This document shows, piece by piece, positions 42,473-51,033 of a stretch of DNA of 64,000 bases. Every line of letters starts with the position of its first letter. The stretch's first letter is position 1. The translations under genes and the position numbers were made by a program. Origin of the DNA: Flexivirga aerilata (lineage in GTDB: Bacteria; Actinomycetota; Actinomycetes; Actinomycetales; Dermatophilaceae); NCBI RefSeq assembly GCF_013002715.1, contig NZ_JABENB010000001.1, positions 744,001 through 808,000 of the forward strand, in the 5' to 3' direction. The notes beneath the pieces were generated by a model. That model saw only the letters and a program-made list of their open reading frames with translations. It had not been told where the DNA came from and made no database searches.

Positions 42473-42784
42473 CGCCGGCGGGGAGATGTTCACGTTAACG
42501 CCGGAAGATGTGCGCGGAATTTGTGACTGATCTCACTATGGCCGAAGGCTGAGGTCCCGCAAAGCCCTTCGATCACTTGCTCCTGCGGGCGGCCTTGGAG
42601 CCGGTGAGATGCTGCTCGCCTAACGCAGGGCTGGTGGTGGCAATGCGCTCCCATCTGACCCGGACACTTCGTCACTCCTGTTCAGGTTGCCTTACGCGCT
42701 GGTTGGTGAAGTCCAGGAGTTGACGCATCGTGCCGCCCGAGTGCCGGCGGATATCCCCGCCACCCTGGCCGCATACGCTGCCAA
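42473..42784. other. Gene-poor island sequence
   Basis: No intact gene is recognised. A minus-strand frame across 42672-42920 (with FVAGQGAQYAEAWRDLGGRR) is protein-like in part and may be a decayed tail of the gene at 42785. Confidence 0.4.
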
Positions 42785-43294
42785 TCACCAGCACTCGTCG
42801 TCCGCCCAGGTCTCGCCAGGCTTCCGCATACTGCGCGCCTTGACCTGCCACGAACTGGCCGGACGTGAGGTGACCGGCGCGCCGCTTGCCTCTACTTCCA
42901 GCCGTTGATCGATGCGCCACCCGCTGACAAATCCCGGCCAGGCGCTCTGCGGCCCGATCCGCCCTATGTTGAACTGCAGTTCGCTCTGGTCGCGTTTGGC
43001 CTGCCAGCGACCGGCCACGGTGATCTCAGTGCCGGGGATCAACGAGTCTGCGAGGGCTCGTGCGCCGATCTCTTCGGTGATGGAACGCAGCGCGCTCGGG
43101 CGGATCACGGCATCGATGTCGGCGAACTGGTATTGGGCTAGGGATACCATCAGCTTTGGATATCGGATGGCTCCGTCGTCACTTGACGAGTTCGACCACC
43201 AACGTCTGTGTCCCCATCCGATCCAAGTGACCCCGGACGTCATCGAGCACAGCCCGGCAACGGGAACGGCCTGCCACCATTCGCTCATGGGCAT
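42785..43294 (-). CDS. Hypothetical island protein, possibly truncated
   Basis: About 169 residues from ATG 43294 (MPMSEWWQA). The middle (LMVSLAQYQFADIDAVIRPS, ITVAGRWQAKRDQSELQFNI) reads like a real soluble protein. Two short hydrophobic patches occur but no clear membrane helix. Near the C-terminus the neighbouring frame looks more natural, which suggests a frameshift around 42850. I do not recognise the family. Neighbouring genes are also decayed. Confidence 0.4.
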   Translation of the reverse strand: MPMSEWWQAVPVAGLCSMTSGVTWIGWGHRRWWSNSSSDDGAIRYPKLMVSLAQYQFADIDAVIRPSALRSITEEIGARALADSLIPGTEITVAGRWQAKRDQSELQFNIGRIGPQSAWPGFVSGWRIDQRLEVEASGAPVTSRPASSWQVKARSMRKPGETWADDECW

Positions 43295-43488
43295 CACCGT
43301 AGGTCGGCGACGCGAGCGTGTGGCGGATGACGACAACCGGGATGGTTTAGCGGACTCCTGCCGGTCGGTCAGCGCCCGACCACGCCACCTACCGCGCGGC
43401 CCTGCGAACACAAGCGCGCTCTTGACCAGCTGCGACAGCATCTCAGTGATGTCCGGACCGACACACCAACGGCGGATGACCCGCGCGG

Positions 43489-43873
43489 GTCACCGACGAG
43501 CAGCTTCTCGTCGCGGGGCTGGTCGCTGACATGTCCGGCACAGTGATGCACGGCAAGGAAAATGGCCGCTCGGCTGTGGGAACAACTCGGCCCCCAGTCT
43601 CGTGAACTGCTCGGCCTTCCGCAGCAACACACCGGCAGTTTTATCAGCTACTACGACGCAGTGAACCGACGGCACCACCTGTGTGACCTCATCGATCCGG
43701 TCGAAACTGGGCTCCCACAGGGCACGCCAAAGAGGTCGAATACTTCGCTGAGTTGGATCCCGAGTTACTCGCCCGCATCAACAGCGACTGCGCGCTGTCA
43801 CCAACGCGTTACTGGGGGCGACATGGCAACTGCTGCCAAAGCAACTTCGGTTGCAGATGTCATGAGGCATCAC
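43489..43873 (+). pseudogene. Decayed gene with several frameshifts, family unrecognised
   Basis: Pieces of one protein occur in different frames of the plus strand: VTDEQLLVAGLVADMSGTVM (43489), RLWEQLGPQSRELLGLP (43562 on), EYFAELDPELLARINSDCA (about 43740) and NALLGATWQLLPKQLRLQMS with a stop near 43873. The order and spacing imply at least three frameshifts. The style resembles the N-terminal part of transposase-like proteins of actinobacterial islands, but I cannot assign it. Confidence 0.45.
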
Positions 43874-45897
43874 ACCCGTGGGTCGACCTCATGCGCTCCG
43901 TCAGCGCGAGCCGCCTCATCGGGCGAACGATACTCAACGTCGTCCAAGAGGATCTCGGCGTCCTCAGCGATTGAGCCGCCGTGACCATCGGTAGGGATGA
44001 GGTACGTACCGGGCGGGATGGTCATGGTTCGGACCATCTGCTCGAAAGTGGGCAGGGCAGCCTCGACGGCTGGCGCAGTGACTACGGCGGGGCTTGGGCG
44101 GTAGTTCGGGTCCGACAACTTACGGAATCCTTCACGGGTCACCTGGGCCAGCAGCCGCCGCCTCTGATCCAAGAACTCCTCGTATGACAGTTCCGTCCAA
44201 CCGTCCGGCAGTCCGTGCCACCAACGTTGGCGCGCAAGCCGGTCTTCACCCATGGCCTTGTCATCTACTTGCTGAGTCCAGTACTCGTTGGGGGCGTCGC
44301 TGGAGATGTCGATGTTGTCGGACCACTCGACCAGCGCCTGATTCGCGACCTGATTGATCTGCCGCGTGCTGGTATACCCAAGTTGCTGCTTCAGGTAGTC
44401 CTTCGGAAAGAGGTGATGCTTCTCGACGCCCTTGACGGGTCGCCGCGACGGGTCGAGCCAATCCTTGACAGTGAGAGTGGACAGCAGCACCTCGGCATCG
44501 AGGATCGTCAGAGCTGCGAGGTACCCCGTGTAGGCGGGCCCTGTGGTGTTGGAGGTGTGCAAGTCCTCGGGGAGGGTGACCCGCCACCAGTCATCGGTCA
44601 GGTTGGTCTCGATCTGGCTCGTGATCGCATCGCGGAACTGCTCCGGGGTGCGCTCCAGCGCGTCGAGACGATTGATGTCTTCCTGCCCCCTCGTCTCCGC
44701 GCTACCGGAGTAGCGGGCGGTGATCTGCGCCATGAAGTACCACCGCGCCATCAGTTCTCGAAGTTCGTCCACAGGCACCCCGAACTCGACCCGCCCGAGC
44801 AGCCAGATGGCGTACCCGAAGAGAACGGCGTTCTTCGAGGTGATCATGGCGCTCGTGCGCATGCCTGCGCGCTCGATCACCTTCAAGTACTCGTCCCAGT
44901 GGTGCGGTTTCAGCACGTGCGCCTGCCCCGTCTTCAGCAGGGCAAGTTGCCGCTCCCGCTCTTCCGGCACGATCTGTCTGGTGCGCCTGTCACGTCCACG
45001 CAGAGCGTTGTAGGCGTCCTGCAACTGTGCCCGCTTGTTGCCTACGGCAACGACGACACGGAGCACATGACCGGGGTCGAGCGTCAGGAAGGCATTCTTC
45101 GGCGTCCACGCGACCCGCTCGCCCTGAATCCGGGTCAACTCCTGCGGGGTGAACCGCGACGCCTTGGCGAAGTCTTCGAGTTCTTGGCGTCCCTGCTCCC
45201 AGAAGACCGACAGCCAGGTCAGGATGAAGTCGGTGGAGGAGAGTTTGACGCCCTCGGAGTTGATCCGCACGAAGATGTCCGCGACTGTCTCGCGGCTGAC
45301 GTTGGGTTTGAGTTGCACGACCTGGAACCCGTAGGCGAGCACCTGATTGAGCCGATTGATCGCCTCCTCGATCTCTCGCTCGGCGCTCCTCTCCAGCCGC
45401 TTGCCGCCGCGAGCCCGCTCCAGACGCTCGATGTAGTCGGATCGCGCGTCGATGGGTGACTCGAAGACGGTGCGGATGTCGTGCACCCAATCGCTGGAAC
45501 GTCGGATCGCGTTGTCCGGCACAGCGAAACGTTCGGTCAGCGGGTTGAACGAGATGACCACTCGTTCCTCGGAGTAGTCCTCGCGTAGGACGGCCACCCC
45601 CTTGACCACGGCGTACAGCGAAGTCAGCCGTTGCTGTCCGTCGATGACCTGCATCGAGGCGCCCTGCGTCTTCGCATCAACACCGATGCTGCGGGCGTGC
45701 GACTCGTCTGCGTTCTCCCAGAACATCAGTTGCCCGACCGGGAATCCTCGATACATCGAGTCCACCAGGTCGCGAATCTTCGCGTTTGACCAAACGAAAG
45801 GGCGCTGGATGTCTGGCAGCCTGACACGACCCGAGTCCACCCCGGCAACGAGATCGCTGACCGCCCAAGGATGATGGCCGAAGGTCTCAGGCATCAT
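43870..45897 (-). CDS. GmrSD-like DUF262/DUF1524-type restriction protein
   Basis: A 675-residue protein. The N-terminal DUF262 domain shows LPDIQRPFVWSNAKIRDLVD and the nucleotide-binding motif IDGQQRLTSLY (85-95). The C-terminal region has KHHLFPKDYL, a His-rich HNH-like motif as in DUF1524 nucleases. This layout matches the GmrSD family of type IV, modification-dependent restriction enzymes that cut glucosylated or otherwise modified phage DNA. The protein lacks a partner gene, so it would act as a single-chain GmrSD. Start ATG 45897 or 45894. A role in phage defence is inferred from family. Confidence 0.82.
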   Translation of the reverse strand: MMPETFGHHPWAVSDLVAGVDSGRVRLPDIQRPFVWSNAKIRDLVDSMYRGFPVGQLMFWENADESHARSIGVDAKTQGASMQVIDGQQRLTSLYAVVKGVAVLREDYSEERVVISFNPLTERFAVPDNAIRRSSDWVHDIRTVFESPIDARSDYIERLERARGGKRLERSAEREIEEAINRLNQVLAYGFQVVQLKPNVSRETVADIFVRINSEGVKLSSTDFILTWLSVFWEQGRQELEDFAKASRFTPQELTRIQGERVAWTPKNAFLTLDPGHVLRVVVAVGNKRAQLQDAYNALRGRDRRTRQIVPEERERQLALLKTGQAHVLKPHHWDEYLKVIERAGMRTSAMITSKNAVLFGYAIWLLGRVEFGVPVDELRELMARWYFMAQITARYSGSAETRGQEDINRLDALERTPEQFRDAITSQIETNLTDDWWRVTLPEDLHTSNTTGPAYTGYLAALTILDAEVLLSTLTVKDWLDPSRRPVKGVEKHHLFPKDYLKQQLGYTSTRQINQVANQALVEWSDNIDISSDAPNEYWTQQVDDKAMGEDRLARQRWWHGLPDGWTELSYEEFLDQRRRLLAQVTREGFRKLSDPNYRPSPAVVTAPAVEAALPTFEQMVRTMTIPPGTYLIPTDGHGGSIAEDAEILLDDVEYRSPDEAARADGAHEVDPRV

Positions 45898-46141
45898 GGA
45901 ATCCGATCAGATATTGTGGGCCCGGGGCGCCTGCTGTAGGGGGAGAGCATAGCCTCCCGCTCCCTTATTATCCGGTCTGACTCGCTGATCCCCAGGGCCC
46001 TTCGCGATCTGTGCGACCAGTTTCGCACGACCCGGCGCCAACTCCACGGCACGCTGCCGAAACTGGGGGACTTCGGTTCAGGCCATCTCACAGCTCCGTT
46101 CCGAGACGATCATCGCCCTAGTCCAGGTGTCCGAGAAGGCG

Positions 46142-46300
46142 GGTACAGGTCACATCGGCCGGCCATGGAACGGCCACCGCGTCATCCTGCTCGTCCAAGA
46201 CCTCAAATCACCATCATCGACGCCGTCACCGGCGAAGTGATCCGCCAACTCACCCTCGACCCCAGCCGCGACTACCATCCCCAAAACAACAAGGACCGAA
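46142..46300 (+). pseudogene. IS481-type transposase C-terminal remnant
   Basis: The plus strand encodes GRPWNGHRVILLVQDL, then after a frameshift near 46204 ITIIDAVTGEVIRQLTLDPS and RDYHPQ. This is the characteristic C-terminal end of IS481-family integrase-like transposases (VHDLDIRVINATTGE...LDPTRDYQP type). The rest of the element is gone. It lies just before the tRNA-Leu terminator and marks past insertion at the island edge. The 244 nt to its left (45898-46141) hold nothing I can identify. Confidence 0.7.
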
Positions 46301-46323
46301 CCCTCCCTGAGGGTTCGGTCCTT
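46291..46323 (-). terminator. Terminator of the tRNA-Leu gene
   Basis: A perfect 14-bp inverted repeat, AAGGACCGAACCCT (46291-46304) and its complement (46310-46323), with a 5-nt loop, lies 27 nt after the tRNA 3' end. On the minus strand it is followed by TTGTTGTTTTGG. Confidence 0.8.
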
Positions 46324-46350
46324 GCAGATGTCGTTGAGACATCACACGCG

Positions 46351-46433
46351 TGCGCGAGGGGGGATTTGAACCCCCACGCCCTTTCGGACACTGGCACCTG
46401 AAGCCAGCGCGTCTGCCGTTCCGCCACTCGCGC
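46351..46433 (-). tRNA. tRNA-Leu (anticodon CAG)
   Basis: An 83-nt class II tRNA read on the minus strand. The acceptor GCGCGAG (46433-46427) pairs with CTCGCGC and the discriminator is A (46351). The anticodon stem-loop CTGGC-TTCAGGT-GCCAG gives CAG. The long variable arm and the TTCAAAT T-loop are clear. No encoded CCA. It bounds the right side of the low-GC island; tRNA-Leu genes are common integration sites. Confidence 0.93.
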
Positions 46434-46854
46434 GAGTGCCGGACCAGTGTGCCTTGTCTGGCCGCCAAACGCCAATCGAGCGGTGGCGCGGCCCATCGCC
46501 GCGTCGAGTGACGGCGAGATCGCCGAGTGACGGCCGGTTGCGGGCGTCACTCGGCGAGGGAGCCGTCAGTGGCGGGAGGGGGTGGGGGCGCGAGCGACCT
46601 GAGCGGATGACGCGCAACTCATTGCAGGGAGCCGGGCGCGTATGACGGGACGTCACACACGGCGCAGTTACCATGACGCAGGCGGTGGACTGCCCTGCGG
46701 CGCACCCGGGTCGGCGGCAGCCATCTGTCTGTCCCGGGGCAAGCGCCGGGACAGACATCGAGACAGGTAGCGGGACAGTACCGAGGCAGGCATCGGGGCA
46801 GGCGGAGTGCGGGCCCGACGAGCAGACGAGACGAGCACACCAGGGAGGCGACAC
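46434..46854. other. Leader region of the fhaA operon
   Basis: No gene is seen. It contains a GTATGACG motif (about 46639), short TGTCCCG/CGGGACAG inverted and direct repeats (46728-46780) and the ribosome site GGGAGG for fhaA at its end. The promoter of the whole kinase/cell-wall operon should lie here. Confidence 0.5.
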
Positions 46855-47901
46855 GTGGGCATCTTCGACAAGCTGGAGCGACGACTCGAGCGCGGTGTCA
46901 ACGGCGCCTTCGCGCGCGCGTTCCGCTCGGAGGTGCAGCCGGTCGAGATCGCGAGCGCGATGCGCCGCGCGATGGACGACCGGGCGGCGAGCGCCGGCAA
47001 GGGCAAGCGGATGATCGTGCCCAACCTCTTCACCATCGAGCTGTCCACCACCGACTACGAGGCGCTCGTCACCGAGCACGAGGCCGACCTCGCCGACGAC
47101 CTGATCGCCACCGCCGCCGAGCATGCCGAGAGCCAGCGCTACCAGCCGGGCGGACCCGTCAGCGTGCAGTTCAGCGAGGACGACTCGCTGGAGACCGGCG
47201 TCTTCCGGCTGCGCCCCTCGACCGCCCGCCAGGTGAAGTCGGGTGCCGTTCCCCGCCGTATGCCGCCCGCCCGCGACCACGACCACCCGCGTGCGCCGGC
47301 CGGCCACGAACCGGGCGGCCGGGGTTTTCCGCAGCAGCCGGGGGGTCTCGATACGGGCTCGCCTAGCGGCTCGCCCTACTCGACCAACCACAGCAGCTCG
47401 CCTAGCGGCTCGCCGTACCCGACCAGTCACGACAGCGCGCCGAGCCGAGGGCCGTACCCGACCAACCAGCCCAGCGACCGTGCCGAGACCGGTGACGCCA
47501 GCCGCCACTACGTCGAGACCTCGGACGCCGGCGCGGCATACAACGCGGTGAAGCCGGAGCGCGAGGACTACCGCCCGTCACCCGCGGCGCCGCGCAGGCT
47601 GAAGCAGCGGCCGTGGCTGGAGATCGACGGCGACCGCTACCCGCTGATCGGTGCCATCACCGTGATCGGGCGCGACGACGACGCCGACATCGTGCTCGAC
47701 GACCCGGGCATCTCCAGGCGGCACAGCGAGATCCGGCTCACCTATGACGGCCCGCACCAGGTCCTGCGCATCCGCGACCTCGGCTCGACCAACGGCACCT
47801 ACGTCAACGGCGACCCGATCAGCAGCACCCACCTGCACGAGGGCGACCGGCTGACGGTCGGCCGGACGAAGATGGTCGTCCATGAAGGCGGCAGCCGGTG
47901 A
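46855..47901 (+). CDS. fhaA: FhaA, FHA-domain cell envelope signalling protein
   Basis: A 348-residue protein from GTG 46855 after GGGAGG. The N-terminal DUF3662 domain (IFDKLERRLERGVNGAFARA, EVQPVEIASAMRRAMDD) spans residues 1-125. The C-terminal FHA domain (VIGRDDDADIVLDD, ISRRHSEIR, DLGSTNGTYVNG) binds phosphothreonine. In mycobacteria FhaA binds phosphorylated MviN/PknB targets and controls peptidoglycan synthesis. The linker (about 160-210) contains three 13-residue repeats derived from a genomic repeat element. The stop overlaps fhaB (GTGA). Confidence 0.92.
   Translation: MGIFDKLERRLERGVNGAFARAFRSEVQPVEIASAMRRAMDDRAASAGKGKRMIVPNLFTIELSTTDYEALVTEHEADLADDLIATAAEHAESQRYQPGGPVSVQFSEDDSLETGVFRLRPSTARQVKSGAVPRRMPPARDHDHPRAPAGHEPGGRGFPQQPGGLDTGSPSGSPYSTNHSSSPSGSPYPTSHDSAPSRGPYPTNQPSDRAETGDASRHYVETSDAGAAYNAVKPEREDYRPSPAAPRRLKQRPWLEIDGDRYPLIGAITVIGRDDDADIVLDDPGISRRHSEIRLTYDGPHQVLRIRDLGSTNGTYVNGDPISSTHLHEGDRLTVGRTKMVVHEGGSR
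47344..47470. repeat. Intergenic-type repeat embedded in the fhaA coding sequence
   Basis: Positions 47344-47386 match the element next to the DUF222 gene (TCTCGATACGGnCTCGCCTA, GCGGCTCGSCCTACTCGA). Two degenerate tandem copies of its 3' half follow to 47470, each 39 nt, so the frame is kept. They encode SPSGSPYSTNHSS, SPSGSPYPTSHDS and APSRGPYPTNQPS in the FhaA linker. Confidence 0.8.
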
Positions 47902-48374
47902 GCGAACTGACCATGACAGCGATCCGTCTCGGCTTGCTGGCTCTGCTCTGGGCTTTCATCTTCAGCATCGTGAGCGTGCTGCGCGGCGACATCTACGGCA
48001 CCCGCGTGGTGACCCGCACCGCCGACCGACGCACCACCACGCCGACGCCGCCGCCCGCCCGGCAGCCGCGCGCGATCCGCCGCGGGCCGACCCACCTGGC
48101 GATCACCGAGGGCTCCATGCGCGGCAGCACCGTGCCGCTCACCGACGGCGGTGTGCTGATCGGCCGCAACCCCGAGTGCACGCTGGTGCTCTCCGACGAC
48201 TTCGCGAGCGGCCGCCACGCCCGCATCTACCGCGACGGTGACCAATGGCTGATCGACGACCTCGGCTCCACCAACGGCACGTATGTCGGGGGCGAGCGCA
48301 TCGGCGAGCGCGTCCCGCTCGGCGAGGGCAGCCGGATCCGCATCGGGCAGACCGTGCTCGAAGTCAGGAAGTGA
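47898..48374 (+). CDS. fhaB: FhaB (FipA-like), membrane-anchored FHA protein
   Basis: A 158-residue protein. One membrane helix near the N-terminus (IRLGLLALLWAFIFSIVSVL) is followed by a linker and an FHA domain (VLIGRNPECTLVLSDD, SGRHARIYR, DLGSTNGTYVGG). In mycobacteria the homologue links PknA/PknB phosphorylation to FtsZ-FtsQ and division under oxidative stress. GTG 47898 overlaps the fhaA stop. Confidence 0.92.
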   Translation: MSELTMTAIRLGLLALLWAFIFSIVSVLRGDIYGTRVVTRTADRRTTTPTPPPARQPRAIRRGPTHLAITEGSMRGSTVPLTDGGVLIGRNPECTLVLSDDFASGRHARIYRDGDQWLIDDLGSTNGTYVGGERIGERVPLGEGSRIRIGQTVLEVRK

Positions 48375-48381
48375 TCGCCGC

Positions 48382-49671
48382 ATGACGATCTCGCTGCGCT
48401 ACGCGGCCCGCTCCGACCTCGGACTCGGCAGCAAGAACCGCAACGAGGACTCCGGGTATGCCGGGCCCGACCTGCTCGTCCTCGCCGACGGCATGGGCGG
48501 GCACGCGGCCGGCGACATGGCCAGCTCCACCGTCGTCGCCGAACTCGTCGGCCTCGACGGCGAGTCCTACGGGTCGGACGAGGCCCTGCGCCGGCTCAGC
48601 TCCGCGGTCGACCACGCCAACGCGCGACTGCGCGAGGAGATGGACCACGAGCCCGACCTCGAGGGCATGGGCACCACGCTGATCGCCTTCCTGCGCAGCG
48701 GCAGCATGCTGGCGATGGCCAACATCGGCGACTCGCGTGCCTACCTGGTCCGCGACGGCGTCTTCACCCAGATCACCAAGGACCACAGCTTCGTCCAGGC
48801 ACTGCTCGACGACGGCCGGATCACCGCGGAGGAGGCCGAGCACCACCCGCAGCGGTCGCTCGTCACCCGGGTGCTCACCGGCCGGGAGGAGGACGAGCCC
48901 GACCTGTCGCTGCGCGAGGCGAAGGTCGGCGACCGTTACCTCCTCTGCTCCGACGGCCTGCCCGACTACGTCGCCGCCGGCACGATCGAGAGCATCCTCA
49001 CCGGCGACGGCACCCCCGGCGAGATCGCCGACCGGCTGATCGCGATCGCCCTCAAGGCGGCCACCCGCGACAACGTCACCGTCATCGTCGCCGAAGTCGT
49101 CGACGAGAAGTCGCCGGTCTCCACCTCCCCGCAGGTGGTCGGCGCCGCCGCCGCGCACCACGTGGTGCCGGACGCCGACGACACCCAGCCGCGCACCCCG
49201 GCCGAGAAGGCCGCCGCGCTCCGCCGCGAGGCCAACGCCCCTGCCAGCACCGGCGACACCGGCGGCGACGGGGGCGACGACGCCCCCGCGACCCCGATGC
49301 TCGCCGAGGAGGGCGACCGCGGCCGCTTCACCTGGCTGCGCCGCTCGCTGCTCGGGCTGCTGGTGCTCGCCGTGCTGGTGGTCGCCGGCGTCCTCGGCTA
49401 CGCCGCCACCCAGCGCCAGTACTACATCGCCCAGCACAACGGGAAAGTCACGATCTACCAAGGCATTTCGCAGAATCTCGGTCCGATCAGGCTGCACTCC
49501 GCCGACACCGTGACCGACATCTGGGTCGCCGACCTGCCGAGTTACGACCGCGGCAAAGTCACCTCCAAGACGATGACCTCGGGCAGCCGCGAAGGCGCGA
49601 TCAGCATCGTGGAGAACCTCCGCTCCGACATGGTCGCCTGCCAGCTGCAACTCGACGGGAGCAGTTGCTGA
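48382..49671 (+). CDS. pstP: PstP, PP2C-type Ser/Thr protein phosphatase
   Basis: A 429-residue phosphatase. PP2C metal motifs are present: GLGSKNRNEDSGYAG, VLADGMGGHAAGDMAS, MGTTLIAFL, GDSRAYLVR, CSDGLPDYV and RDNVTVIVAEV. A linker (about 240-310) precedes one membrane helix (SLLGLLVLAVLVVAGVLGYA) and an extracytoplasmic domain of about 85 residues. It reverses PknA/PknB phosphorylation in the same operon. Confidence 0.94.
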   Translation: MTISLRYAARSDLGLGSKNRNEDSGYAGPDLLVLADGMGGHAAGDMASSTVVAELVGLDGESYGSDEALRRLSSAVDHANARLREEMDHEPDLEGMGTTLIAFLRSGSMLAMANIGDSRAYLVRDGVFTQITKDHSFVQALLDDGRITAEEAEHHPQRSLVTRVLTGREEDEPDLSLREAKVGDRYLLCSDGLPDYVAAGTIESILTGDGTPGEIADRLIAIALKAATRDNVTVIVAEVVDEKSPVSTSPQVVGAAAAHHVVPDADDTQPRTPAEKAAALRREANAPASTGDTGGDGGDDAPATPMLAEEGDRGRFTWLRRSLLGLLVLAVLVVAGVLGYAATQRQYYIAQHNGKVTIYQGISQNLGPIRLHSADTVTDIWVADLPSYDRGKVTSKTMTSGSREGAISIVENLRSDMVACQLQLDGSSC

Positions 49672-51033
49672 GTGAGCACCGTCGACGCCACCGCACCCAA
49701 GACGCGACGCAACACCGAGCTGGTCCTGCTCATCGTTGCCGTCGCGATCGTGCTGGTCGCCTACGCCAACGTCGGCCTGGCGATCGACAACGCGCTGCCG
49801 GTCGACCTGGTGACGCTCGGCGGGGGTTTCGCGGTCGTCGCGTTCGCCTTCCACCTGGTGCTGCGCTGGAAGGCGCCGTACGCCGACCCGGTGCTGCTGC
49901 CGATCGTGACCCTGCTCAACGGTCTCGGGCTGGTGATGGTCCACCGGATCGACCTCAGCCCCGGCGGCCCCAACGCGGCACCGAAACAGCTCATGTGGAC
50001 CGCCGTCGGAGTGATCGCGGCCGTCGCGCTGCTCTTCGTCGTGCCCGACCACCGGCGGCTACGGCGCTACACCTTCAGCTTCGGGCTCGCCGGTTTCGTG
50101 CTGCTGCTCACACCGCTGCTGCCGCTGATCGGTAAGAACATCAACGGTTCTCGCGTCTGGATCGGCTTCGGCGGCTTCTCCTTCCAGCCCAGCGAGATCG
50201 CCAAGATCCTGATCACCATCTTCTTCGCCAGCTACCTGGTGCAGACCCGCGACGCGCTGTCGCTGGTCGGCCGGCGGATGCTCGGCCTGCCGCTGCCCCG
50301 GGCCCGCGACATGGGCCCGATCATGATCGCCTGGCTCGCCTCGCTCGGCGTGCTCGTCTTCGAGTCCGACCTCGGCACCTCGCTGCTGTTCTTCGGGTTG
50401 TTCGTCGGGATGCTCTACGTGGCGACCGAGCGCCGCTCCTGGATCATCATCGGCCTCGGCCTCTTCCTCGCCGGGTCCTACCTGGCCTACCTGCTCTTCG
50501 CGCACTTCCAGGAGCGCGTCTCGCTGTGGCTCGACCCGTTCCAGCCCGGCCTGTCCGACCAGATCGCCAAGGGCCTGATGGGTATGGCGGCCGGCGGCAT
50601 GTTCGGCACCGGCCTCGGCCAGGGCCACCCCGAACTCACCTACTTCGCCAACTCCGACTTCATCATCCCCTCCTTCGGCGAGGAGCTCGGCCTCGTCGGG
50701 CTCTTCGCGATCCTGATGCTCTACGGGCTGATCGTCGAGCGCGGCCTGCGCGCCGGCATCGCCAGCCGCGACGGCTTCGGCAAGCTGCTCGCCACCGGGC
50801 TCGCCTTCTCGATGGCGCTGCAGGTCTTCGTGGTCGTCGGCGGCGTCACCCGGGTCATCCCGCTGACCGGCCTCACCACGCCCTTCCTCTCCGCGGGCGG
50901 CTCCTCGCTGCTCGCCAACTGGGTGATCGTCGCGCTCCTGCTGCGCATCAGCGACCAGGCCCGCCGGCCCAGCGAGCCCGAACGGCCCGAGCGCCTCTCC
51001 ACCGACGACACCCAAGTGGTGAAAACTAGATGA
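49672..51033 (+). CDS. rodA: RodA/FtsW-family SEDS peptidoglycan polymerase
   Basis: A 453-residue membrane protein with about ten or more helices. SEDS features include INGSRVWIGFGGFSFQPSEI, ESDLGTSLLFFGLFVGMLYV and TGLTTPFLSAGGSSLLANW. It polymerises glycan strands from lipid II together with the class B PBP encoded next (ATGA overlap at 51030). GTG 49672 starts right after the pstP stop. Confidence 0.94.
   Translation: MSTVDATAPKTRRNTELVLLIVAVAIVLVAYANVGLAIDNALPVDLVTLGGGFAVVAFAFHLVLRWKAPYADPVLLPIVTLLNGLGLVMVHRIDLSPGGPNAAPKQLMWTAVGVIAAVALLFVVPDHRRLRRYTFSFGLAGFVLLLTPLLPLIGKNINGSRVWIGFGGFSFQPSEIAKILITIFFASYLVQTRDALSLVGRRMLGLPLPRARDMGPIMIAWLASLGVLVFESDLGTSLLFFGLFVGMLYVATERRSWIIIGLGLFLAGSYLAYLLFAHFQERVSLWLDPFQPGLSDQIAKGLMGMAAGGMFGTGLGQGHPELTYFANSDFIIPSFGEELGLVGLFAILMLYGLIVERGLRAGIASRDGFGKLLATGLAFSMALQVFVVVGGVTRVIPLTGLTTPFLSAGGSSLLANWVIVALLLRISDQARRPSEPERPERLSTDDTQVVKTR

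Noticed and set aside
46351..46433. attL/attR duplication of the tRNA-Leu 3' end
   Set aside because: I searched the 33 kb side for the T-arm/acceptor sequence and saw no second copy; no integrase is present.
48364..50052. Long minus-strand open frame opposite pstP and rodA
   Set aside because: Antisense shadow of conserved genes in GC-rich DNA; no family features.
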